From assembly GCA_964404165.1 (NCBI GenBank), contig CAYOIZ010000027.1:20642-84641 (forward strand): a stretch of 64,000 bases of DNA, in the 5' to 3' direction. The position numbers and the translations under genes were made by a program. The notes below the pieces were generated by a model that did not search any database, had not been told where the DNA came from, and saw only the letters and a list, made by a program, of their open reading frames with translations. Each line of letters opens with the position of its first letter. Within the stretch, counting starts at the first letter, position 1. This document shows positions 57,993 through 64,000 of the stretch, in pieces. This stretch comes from DASYLJ01 sp964404165. GTDB lineage: Bacteria; Desulfobacterota; Binatia; DP-6.

Positions 57993-60179
57993 GTGCTGTC
58001 GACACGATTCGCGGGCCTCACCCTCGCCGTGCTGTGCGCCATGGCATCCGCTGCACACGCCGGCCGACTCCTCGCTCCCACGAGCCGCACCGGCGCCGCC
58101 GCGATGCGCGGCGTACGCGGCGTGCAGCCGCTGGCCCTCGACGCGCCGGCGCTCGCGTCGCTGCGCGGGCAGCGCACCGCGGTCGTCGAGGACTTCCCGC
58201 TCGGTCGCGTCCGCACCGCCACGCTCGAGCTGCACCGCATCGATCCGTTCGCCGCCACGCGCGCCATCGTGATGGAGCCGGGCGGCGCGCGCGAGATCGC
58301 CCTGCCCGACCGCACCTACTTCGCCGGCGCCGTGCGTGGCGACCCGACGTCGCTCGTGCTCCTCGTCGCCGCGCCCGACAGCGTGCACGGTTTCGTCGCC
58401 TCCGGCGGCGACGTCTTCCCCTTCGGCCCGGACGCCAACGGGCGCCATCGCAGCTACGCGATCTCGAACGTCGACCCGGCCGTGAACCCGCCGCCGGGAG
58501 ACTTCTGCAAGAACGACCTGATGCACGACAAGGTCGACGCGCCCGCCGCGCGGGACCAGGCGCTGGCGCGTCTCGGCTTCGCGCCGCCGCCGCTCACCCC
58601 GCGCGCGAACGGCACGCTGCTTCAGGTCGACGTCGCCGTCGACACCGACCAGGAGCTGCGCGCCAAGTTCCCGTCGAACCAGGCGACGCTCGACTACCTC
58701 ATGACGCTGCTCGCCGCCGCCAACGTGATCTACGAGCAGGACGTCTCCGTACGCCTCGAGTTCTCGTTCGTCCGCATCTGGGACACCACCGACCCGTGGA
58801 CGCCGTCGCCGAGCGACGTCGTCGGCGAATCGCTCGACGAGCTGCAGGCGTACTGGGTCGATCCGTCGCACAACATGGACGCCATCGCGGGTCCGCACGA
58901 CGTCGTGCATCTCGTGTCGGGCAAGGACGTCGAGGGCGGCGTCGCGTATCTCTCCGCCGTCTGCGACCAGGACTACGGCTTCGGCGTCTCGCAGGTGTTC
59001 GGCAGCTTCGACACCGCCGACCCGCAGGACACCTGGGACGTCATCGTGTTCACCCACGAGCTCGGCCACAACCTGGGGTCGCCGCACACGCACTGCTACG
59101 ACCCGCCGGTCGACCGCTGCTTCAACCTGGAGCCCGGCTGCTACTCGGGTCCCGTGGTCGTCACGTCGAACGGCACCCTCATGAGCTACTGCCATCTGAA
59201 CCCACCCGGGCTCTCGAACGTGCACCTGCTCTTCGGCGACGTCGTGAGCGCGCAGATCCGCGGCACCGTGGAGGCGGCGTCGTGCCTCGAGGTCGTGCCG
59301 ACCAACTGCGGCAACGGGGCCCTCGACGCCGGCGAGCAGTGCGACGACGGCAACACGACGAGCGGCGACCACTGCTCGTCCACCTGCCAGATCGAGGCCG
59401 TCTGCGGCGACTCCGTCATCGAGGGCAACGAGAATTGCGACGACGGCAACACCACCGCCGGCGACGGCTGCGCCCCGGTCTGCCGCGTCGAGGTGTGCGG
59501 CAGCGGCTGGGTCGACCCCACCGAGACCTGCGACGACGGCAACACCACGGACGGCGACGGCTGCTCGGCCGCCTGCATCCGCGAGCCACGCTGCGGCGAC
59601 GGCACCGTCGACCCGGGTGAGTCGTGCGACGACGGCAACACCAGCAGCGGCGACGGCTGCTCGGCGGGCTGCGCGCCCGAGCCCTGCACCGTGCTGGCGC
59701 CGCACCAGGCATTGTGGGCACCCGCGCGTCTCGTCATCGTGCGCGGCGCGAACGGCGATCGCCTGCTGTTGCGCGGCAGCTTCGGCATCGACGACACGAG
59801 CCCCGTGAGCGCCGACACCACGGGCATCCGCCTCCTGCTGCAGAACGCCGCCGGCCAGCTCCGCCTTGACGCCACGCTCCCCGGCGGCGGCGGCTGGTCC
59901 GAGCGCGGCACCAAGATGCGCTATCGCGCCAGCGGCTCGGTCGCCGGCGGCATCCGCAACGTCTCGCTGCGCCAGCACCCGGGCGGCGGCATCAACGAGA
60001 TCGACGTCAAGATCACCGGCAAGGGCACGTACGACATCGGCGCCGGCGATCTGCCGGTCGTCGTGACGCTGCTCCTCGGCGACGCCGCCGCGGGCGACGC
60101 GGGCGCGTGTGGACGCTACGATTTCGCTGTGGGACGCTGTCAGGCGTCGCGCAGCGGTCGCAAGATCACCTGTCGCTGA
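57993..60179 (+). CDS. Secreted reprolysin-like metalloprotease with Cys-rich repeats
   Basis: A 728-residue exported protein. The signal peptide (1-23) precedes a pro-like region, then a zinc-protease domain with HELGHNLGSPH (His355, Glu356, His359, His365) and the Met-turn TLMSYCH (Met397). This is the M12/reprolysin type. It is followed by four DUF4215 Cys-rich repeats (CGNGALDAGEQCDDGNTTSG; CGDSVIEGNENCDDGNTTAG; CGSGWVDPTETCDDGNTT; CGDGTVDPGESCDDGNTS) at about 439-565. A C-terminal beta-rich domain (570-728, LVIVRGANGDRLLLRGSFGI) of unknown function follows. GTG 57993 is the start. Likely a secreted, surface-retained protease. Confidence 0.88.
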   Translation: MLSTRFAGLTLAVLCAMASAAHAGRLLAPTSRTGAAAMRGVRGVQPLALDAPALASLRGQRTAVVEDFPLGRVRTATLELHRIDPFAATRAIVMEPGGAREIALPDRTYFAGAVRGDPTSLVLLVAAPDSVHGFVASGGDVFPFGPDANGRHRSYAISNVDPAVNPPPGDFCKNDLMHDKVDAPAARDQALARLGFAPPPLTPRANGTLLQVDVAVDTDQELRAKFPSNQATLDYLMTLLAAANVIYEQDVSVRLEFSFVRIWDTTDPWTPSPSDVVGESLDELQAYWVDPSHNMDAIAGPHDVVHLVSGKDVEGGVAYLSAVCDQDYGFGVSQVFGSFDTADPQDTWDVIVFTHELGHNLGSPHTHCYDPPVDRCFNLEPGCYSGPVVVTSNGTLMSYCHLNPPGLSNVHLLFGDVVSAQIRGTVEAASCLEVVPTNCGNGALDAGEQCDDGNTTSGDHCSSTCQIEAVCGDSVIEGNENCDDGNTTAGDGCAPVCRVEVCGSGWVDPTETCDDGNTTDGDGCSAACIREPRCGDGTVDPGESCDDGNTSSGDGCSAGCAPEPCTVLAPHQALWAPARLVIVRGANGDRLLLRGSFGIDDTSPVSADTTGIRLLLQNAAGQLRLDATLPGGGGWSERGTKMRYRASGSVAGGIRNVSLRQHPGGGINEIDVKITGKGTYDIGAGDLPVVVTLLLGDAAAGDAGACGRYDFAVGRCQASRSGRKITCR

Positions 60180-60243
60180 GTGGCTTGCCTCCCAGGGGGA
60201 AGGCGGATACACCCGCCGGACCCGTACTTGCTAAGGAGGCCTC

Positions 60244-61002
60244 ATGCGATCCGTCGCTCTCGCCGCGCTGTGCGCGGCCCTCGTCGTCGTGCCCATGGTG
60301 CACGCCGCCGATCCCGCGCTCGACACCGACGAGCAGAAGACCATCTACTCCATCGGGCTCGCCCTGAGCCGCAACCTCGCGCCGTTCAACCTGACGCCCG
60401 CGGAGCTCGAGATCGTCGAAGCCGGCCTCAAGGACGGACTCTTCTCGAAGGAGAAGAAGGTCGACCTCGAGAAGTTCGGCCCCAAGATCCAGGAGCTCGC
60501 GCAGGGTCGCGCCAAGGCCGCCGCCGAGGTCGAGAAGAAGGCCAGCGCGGGCTTCCTCGACAAGGCCGCCGCCGAGAAGGGCGCCAAGAAGACGGCGTCC
60601 GGCGCGATCTACCAGGAGACCAAGGCCGGCACCGGTGAGGCGCCGAAGCCCACCGACAAGGTGAAGGTGCACTACCACGGCACGCTCACCGACGGCACCG
60701 TGTTCGACAGCTCGAAGGAGCGCGGTCAGCCCGCCACCTTCCCGCTGAACGGCGTCATCAAGTGCTGGACGGAAGGCGTCGGCATGATGAAGGTCGGCGG
60801 CACGGCGAAGCTCGTCTGCCCGTCGGACACCGCGTACGGCGATCGCGGCTCGCCGCCGAAGATCAAGCCCGGCGCGACGCTCGTCTTCGACGTCGAGCTG
60901 CTCGAGATCGTGAAGGACGCGACGCCGCCTCCGGGCATGCCGCCCGGCGCCGGTGCGCCCGGCGCGGGTGCGGGCGGCGCGCCCGCCCCGAAGAAGCCCT
61001 GA
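60244..61002 (+). CDS. FKBP-type peptidyl-prolyl isomerase (FkpA/Mip-like)
   Basis: A 252-residue periplasmic folding helper. The signal peptide (1-21) precedes a helical dimerisation region (about 30-120), Lys/Glu-rich as in Mip and FkpA. The FKBP domain (about 130-225) contains VKVHYHGTLTDGTVFDSS, GVIKCWTEGVGMMKVGG and YGDRGSPPKIKPGATLVFDVELL, with the aromatic pocket residues present. A Pro/Gly/Ala-rich tail follows. AAGGAGG precedes the ATG. It probably assists folding of exported proteins. Confidence 0.92.
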   Translation: MRSVALAALCAALVVVPMVHAADPALDTDEQKTIYSIGLALSRNLAPFNLTPAELEIVEAGLKDGLFSKEKKVDLEKFGPKIQELAQGRAKAAAEVEKKASAGFLDKAAAEKGAKKTASGAIYQETKAGTGEAPKPTDKVKVHYHGTLTDGTVFDSSKERGQPATFPLNGVIKCWTEGVGMMKVGGTAKLVCPSDTAYGDRGSPPKIKPGATLVFDVELLEIVKDATPPPGMPPGAGAPGAGAGGAPAPKKP

Positions 61003-61007
61003 GCATC

Positions 61008-61044
61008 CCGGTGGGGTCCGGCGCCGACCGCCGGACCCCACCGG
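61008..61044. terminator. Bidirectional terminator-like hairpin
   Basis: A perfect 16-bp stem: CCGGTGGGGTCCGGCG (61008-61023), 5-base loop, CGCCGGACCCCACCGG (61029-61044). It fills the gap between convergent genes and abuts both stop codons. There is no T-tract. Confidence 0.65.
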
Positions 61045-61647
61045 TCACTCGTCCTCGTCCCTGAGCCGCACCGGCGAGGTCCGCTCCGGGAACTTGCCCT
61101 GGATGCCCTCGTAGAAGTCGCGGATCACCTGCATGTCGGCGCCGATGTCGCCGGTCGGCTGGAACACCGGCCCGATGCCGCCCACGCGGCGCGCATAGTC
61201 GAGGAAGCCGCAGATGATCGGCACCCGCGCGCCACGCGCGATGTGGTAGAAACCCGACTTCCAGTACGGCGCGCGGCTGCGCGTGCCCGACGGCGGGATC
61301 ACCAGCGTCAGCGAGGACGCCGCGTCGAGCACCGCCACCGCCTGCTGCACCAGGTTCTGGCGGCTCCGCCGATCGACGGGAATGCCGCCGAGCCACCGCA
61401 TCAGGCCACCGAACGGCCAGCGGAACAGCTCGTGCTTCCCGAGCCACGACGGGCGCACGCCGTACGCCCAGCCGACGGCGAGCATGAACGGCAGATCCCA
61501 GTTCGACGTGTGCGGTGCGGCGATCAGCACGGCACGCGTCGTCACCGGCAGCACGCCCTCCGTGCGCCATCCGCAGACGGTCAGATAGGTGCGACCGAGC
61601 CAGCGTGCGAGGGCGCCGGCCGATCCCGAGGCGGCCGCGAGCGTCAG
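61045..61647 (-). CDS. Lysophospholipid acyltransferase-like protein
   Basis: An approximately 200-residue acyltransferase of the PlsC-like superfamily. The catalytic HX4D motif reads APHTSNWDLP; a downstream block is GGIPVDRRSRQNLVQQ, then LTLVIPPSGTRSR, the PEGTRS-like phosphate-binding loop. The start is uncertain. The fold needs the segment beginning ARWLGRTYLTVCGW, and no ATG, GTG or TTG lies before it within the gap. The CTG at 61647, overlapping the lpdA stop as CTGA, is proposed; GTG 61554 is the next alternative and would truncate the first strand. Confidence 0.75.
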   Translation of the reverse strand: MTLAAASGSAGALARWLGRTYLTVCGWRTEGVLPVTTRAVLIAAPHTSNWDLPFMLAVGWAYGVRPSWLGKHELFRWPFGGLMRWLGGIPVDRRSRQNLVQQAVAVLDAASSLTLVIPPSGTRSRAPYWKSGFYHIARGARVPIICGFLDYARRVGGIGPVFQPTGDIGADMQVIRDFYEGIQGKFPERTSPVRLRDEDE

Positions 61648-63044
61648 ATGTTCAGCGTGCGCTTGGCGACGCCGAGCGCGGCTTCCCTGACGGCCTCGGG
61701 CAGTGTCGGATGCGCGTGGACGGTGCGGGCGATGTCCTCCGCCGACGCCCCGAACGTCATCGCGACGACCGCCTCGGCGATCATGTCGGACGCGCGCGGT
61801 CCGAGGATGTGGACGCCGAGCACGCGGTCGGTCTTCGCGTCGGCGATGACCTTCGCACTGCCCTCGGTTTCGTCCATGCAACGCGCGCGCGCGTTGGCGG
61901 TGAAGGGGAAGGTGCCGACGTTGATGGCCAGGCCGCGGCCACGCGCGTCCTCCTCGGTGATGCCGACGCTCGCCAGCTCGGGCCAGGTGTAGACCACGTT
62001 CGGGATGACGTCGTAGTCGACGTGCACCGGATGCCCGGCCATGCCTTCCACGGCGGCGACGCCCTCCTCCTCGCCCTTGTGCGCGAGCATGGGGCCGGCG
62101 ATGACGTCGCCGACGGCGAACACGCCGGGGACGTTCGTCTCGAAGCGCCCGTTCACCGTGATGCGACCGCGATCGTCGAAGGCGACGCCGATCTCGCGTG
62201 CGCCGAGCCCGTCGGCGTAGGGCCGGCGGCCGATGGCCACCAGCACGACGTCGGCGTCGACCTGCGTGGTCTCGGTCTTGCCGGTCAGCGTGACGCGCAC
62301 GCCGTCGGCCGTGCGCTCGACCGCCGACGCGGACGTCTCCAACCGGAACGTCATGCCCTGCTTGGTGAGCGCGCGCTGCAGCGCCTTCCCCATGGTGCCG
62401 TCGGCCCACGGCACGATGCGATCGAGGAACTCGACCACCGTCACCTCGGCGCCGAGCCGTCGCCACACCGACCCCAACTCGAGGCCGATGGCGCCACCAC
62501 CCACGACGAGCAACCGCTTCGGCACCGACGGCAGCGCCAGCGCCTCGGTGGAGCTCAGCACGCGCTCGCCGTCGAACGGCAGCTTCGCGAGCGGCGTCGG
62601 CTCGCTGCCGGTGGCGATCATCACGCGGGCGGTCTCGAGCGTCTGCTCGCCGCCCTCGCCTTGCACGACGACCACAGTCGGGCTGGTGAGCCGTGCCTTC
62701 CCGGCGATACGCGTCACCTTGTACTTCTTGAACAGGCCGGCGATGCCCTGCGTGAGGCCGCGCACGACCTTGTCCTTGCGCGCCATCATGGCGGGCAGGT
62801 CGAGCGAGACGCCCTCGGCGCGGATGCCGTGCACGGCCATGTGCGTGCGCGCCTGCAGGTAGAGCTCGCTCGAGTCGAGGAGCGCCTTGCTGGGAATGCA
62901 GCCGACGTTCAGGCACGTGCCGCCGAGCGGCACCTCCTTCTCGACGCACGCCACCTTGAGGCCGAGCTGTCCGGCACGGATGGCGCCGGTGTAGCCTGCA
63001 GGCCCGGAGCCGATGATGACGAGGTCGTAGCGGTCGTCGGCCAT
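61644..63044 (-). CDS. lpdA: Dihydrolipoyl dehydrogenase (E3)
   Basis: A 466-residue flavoprotein that reoxidises the dihydrolipoyl groups of 2-oxoacid dehydrogenase complexes and passes electrons to NAD. FAD motif IGSGPAGYTGA; redox-active disulfide GGTCLNVGC (Cys44, Cys49); NAD motif VVGGGAIGLELG; and the C-terminal active-site His-Glu pair in HAHPTLPEA (His445, Glu450). It starts 1 base inside the end of sucB (TGATG overlap), indicating one operon for E2 and E3 of the 2-oxoglutarate complex. Confidence 0.95.
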   Translation of the reverse strand: MADDRYDLVIIGSGPAGYTGAIRAGQLGLKVACVEKEVPLGGTCLNVGCIPSKALLDSSELYLQARTHMAVHGIRAEGVSLDLPAMMARKDKVVRGLTQGIAGLFKKYKVTRIAGKARLTSPTVVVVQGEGGEQTLETARVMIATGSEPTPLAKLPFDGERVLSSTEALALPSVPKRLLVVGGGAIGLELGSVWRRLGAEVTVVEFLDRIVPWADGTMGKALQRALTKQGMTFRLETSASAVERTADGVRVTLTGKTETTQVDADVVLVAIGRRPYADGLGAREIGVAFDDRGRITVNGRFETNVPGVFAVGDVIAGPMLAHKGEEEGVAAVEGMAGHPVHVDYDVIPNVVYTWPELASVGITEEDARGRGLAINVGTFPFTANARARCMDETEGSAKVIADAKTDRVLGVHILGPRASDMIAEAVVAMTFGASAEDIARTVHAHPTLPEAVREAALGVAKRTLNI

Positions 63045-64000
63045 CAGACGTCCAGGAGGAGCCGCGACGGATCCTCGAGGCGCTCCTTGACGCGCACCAG
63101 GAACGTGACGGCCTGCTCGCCGTCGACGAGACGGTGATCGTAGGACAGCGCCAGGTACATCATGGGTCGGATCACGATCTGGTCGTCGATCACGACCGGG
63201 CGCTTCTCGATCTTGTGCATGCCGAGGATCGCGACCTGGGGCGGCGTGAGGATGGGCGTCGACAGCAGCGACCCGTAGACGCCGCCGTTCGAGATGGTGA
63301 ACGTGCCGCCCTGCAGGTCGTCGAGCGTCAGCTTGCCGTCGCGCGCGAGGCCGGCGAGTCGCCCGATCTCGCGCTCGAGGTCGGCGAAGCCCATCCGCTC
63401 CGCGTGTTTCACCACCGGCACGACGAGACCGCGCTCGGTACCGACCGCGACGCCCAGGTTGACGTAGTGCTTGTAGACCACGTCCTCGCCGTCGATCTCG
63501 GCGTTGACGACCGGGAGCTCCTCGAGCGCCGCGATGCAGGCGCGACCGAAGAAGGACATGAAACCGAGCCCGACGCCGTGGGCCTTCGCGAAGCGGTCCT
63601 TGTACTGCGACCGCAGCCCCATGACGGCGGTCATGTCGACCTCGTTGAAGGTCGTGAGGATGGCGGCGGTCTGCTGCGCCGCCACCAGCCGTTCCGCGAT
63701 GCGCCTGCGGATGCGACCCATGGCCACGCGTTCCTCGCCCTCACGCGCGGGACGCGGCGCGGTGGGCACCGCGGGAGCCGCCGGTGCGGGCGCGATCTTC
63801 GCCACCGCGGGCATCGGGGGCGTGGGGGCCGTGGGCGCGCCGGAGGCGCGCCGCTCGATGTGCACCAGCACATCGCCCTTCGTGAGACGCCCGCCCTTGC
63901 CCGACGCCGGGATGGCGGCCGGATCGAGGCCGTGTTCCTCGATGAGGTTGCGTACCGACGGGCTCAGCGGGCCGACGGGGCGCGTCCCCGACGCGGCCGC
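63044..64000 (-). CDS. sucB: 2-oxoglutarate dehydrogenase E2 component, 3' part
   Basis: The C-terminal 318 residues of a dihydrolipoyl succinyltransferase; the frame is open to the window edge, so the lipoyl domain lies outside. The E3-binding domain (PLSPSVRNLIEEHGLDPAAI, GKGGRLTKGDVLVHIE) is followed by an Ala/Pro-rich linker and the catalytic acyltransferase domain with YDHRLVDGEQAV (His and Asp of HxxxDG). GLRSQYKDRFAKAHGVGLGFMSFFGRA is characteristic of the 2-oxoglutarate rather than pyruvate E2. Operon with lpdA; sucA would be upstream. Confidence 0.92.
   Translation of the reverse strand, partial: AAASGTRPVGPLSPSVRNLIEEHGLDPAAIPASGKGGRLTKGDVLVHIERRASGAPTAPTPPMPAVAKIAPAPAAPAVPTAPRPAREGEERVAMGRIRRRIAERLVAAQQTAAILTTFNEVDMTAVMGLRSQYKDRFAKAHGVGLGFMSFFGRACIAALEELPVVNAEIDGEDVVYKHYVNLGVAVGTERGLVVPVVKHAERMGFADLEREIGRLAGLARDGKLTLDDLQGGTFTISNGGVYGSLLSTPILTPPQVAILGMHKIEKRPVVIDDQIVIRPMMYLALSYDHRLVDGEQAVTFLVRVKERLEDPSRLLLDV

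Noticed and set aside
59316..59690. Tandem DNA repeat encoding CDDGN motifs
   Set aside because: The repetition is at protein level (four divergent DUF4215 units); the nucleotide copies differ and no tandem array or CRISPR is present.

Overview
The window is a high-GC chromosomal segment of a free-living Gram-negative bacterium. It has lipoboxes and Tat/Sec signals, a DgkA, a lytic transglycosylase, an AmbLOXe-free aerobic central metabolism (E2/E3 of 2-oxoglutarate dehydrogenase), CyaY, Aat, MiaE and EttA. Extracellular proteins with Cys-rich CGNG...CDDGN repeats and Thr-rich linkers, next to two acyl-CoA dehydrogenases, a PHM-like copper protein and an acetoacetate decarboxylase homologue, suggest a Deltaproteobacteria-like lineage such as Binatota/Desulfobacterota_B. 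That placement is inference. The short N run flanked by low-complexity sequence at 28.4 kb indicates a draft or metagenome-derived scaffold. I found no phage, IS element, CRISPR array, tRNA or rRNA.

Layout. 0-13.4 kb: mixed-strand metabolic genes: truncated AGCS symporter, PhoX-like Tat protein, CyaY, two acyl-CoA dehydrogenases, 1-Cys peroxiredoxin, Aat, a reductase/SDR pair, GloA, a secreted PHM-like copper protein, a lipase and an acetoacetate decarboxylase-like enzyme. 13.4-20.6 kb: dodecin, a four-repeat S1 protein, lytic transglycosylase, two divergent lipoproteins, a SUI1/YciH protein, acetolactate synthase and MiaE. 21.4-25.0 kb: a minus-strand regulatory operon with two ECF sigma factors, an NrsF-type anti-sigma factor, a small helical protein and a GAF-GAF-GGDEF enzyme. 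25.1-33.7 kb: DusB, an RdgC-like pair, a NarL-type regulator, the assembly gap, a 7TM histidine kinase and a GNAT-CoA ligase fusion.

34.4-45.6 kb is an almost unbroken minus-strand run of 18 small genes, many overlapping by 4 bases. It encodes detoxification, flavin and repair-type enzymes: three GFA-domain proteins, two PNPOx-type flavoproteins (one fused to a RibD-type deaminase), RidA, GST, NUDIX, cupin, DUF5996 and NlpC/P60. 45.7-52.4 kb: a BNR-propeller/MoaD-like pair, a VOC protein, DgkA, two acetyltransferases, a YCII protein and EttA. 52.5-60.2 kb holds three secreted proteins: two share an undescribed C-terminal helical domain, and the third is a reprolysin-like metalloprotease. 60.2-64 kb: an FKBP isomerase, an acyltransferase, LpdA and a truncated SucB.

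Gene starts fall into two classes. Some have good Shine-Dalgarno sites (dodecin, FKBP, PHM-like, beta-helix). Others have a -35/-10 pair ending only about 5-11 bases before the start codon, suggesting leaderless transcripts. I used this to choose several starts. Intergenic hairpins, including a dispersed GCCGGC-TTC-GCCGGC repeat, sit mostly between convergent genes.
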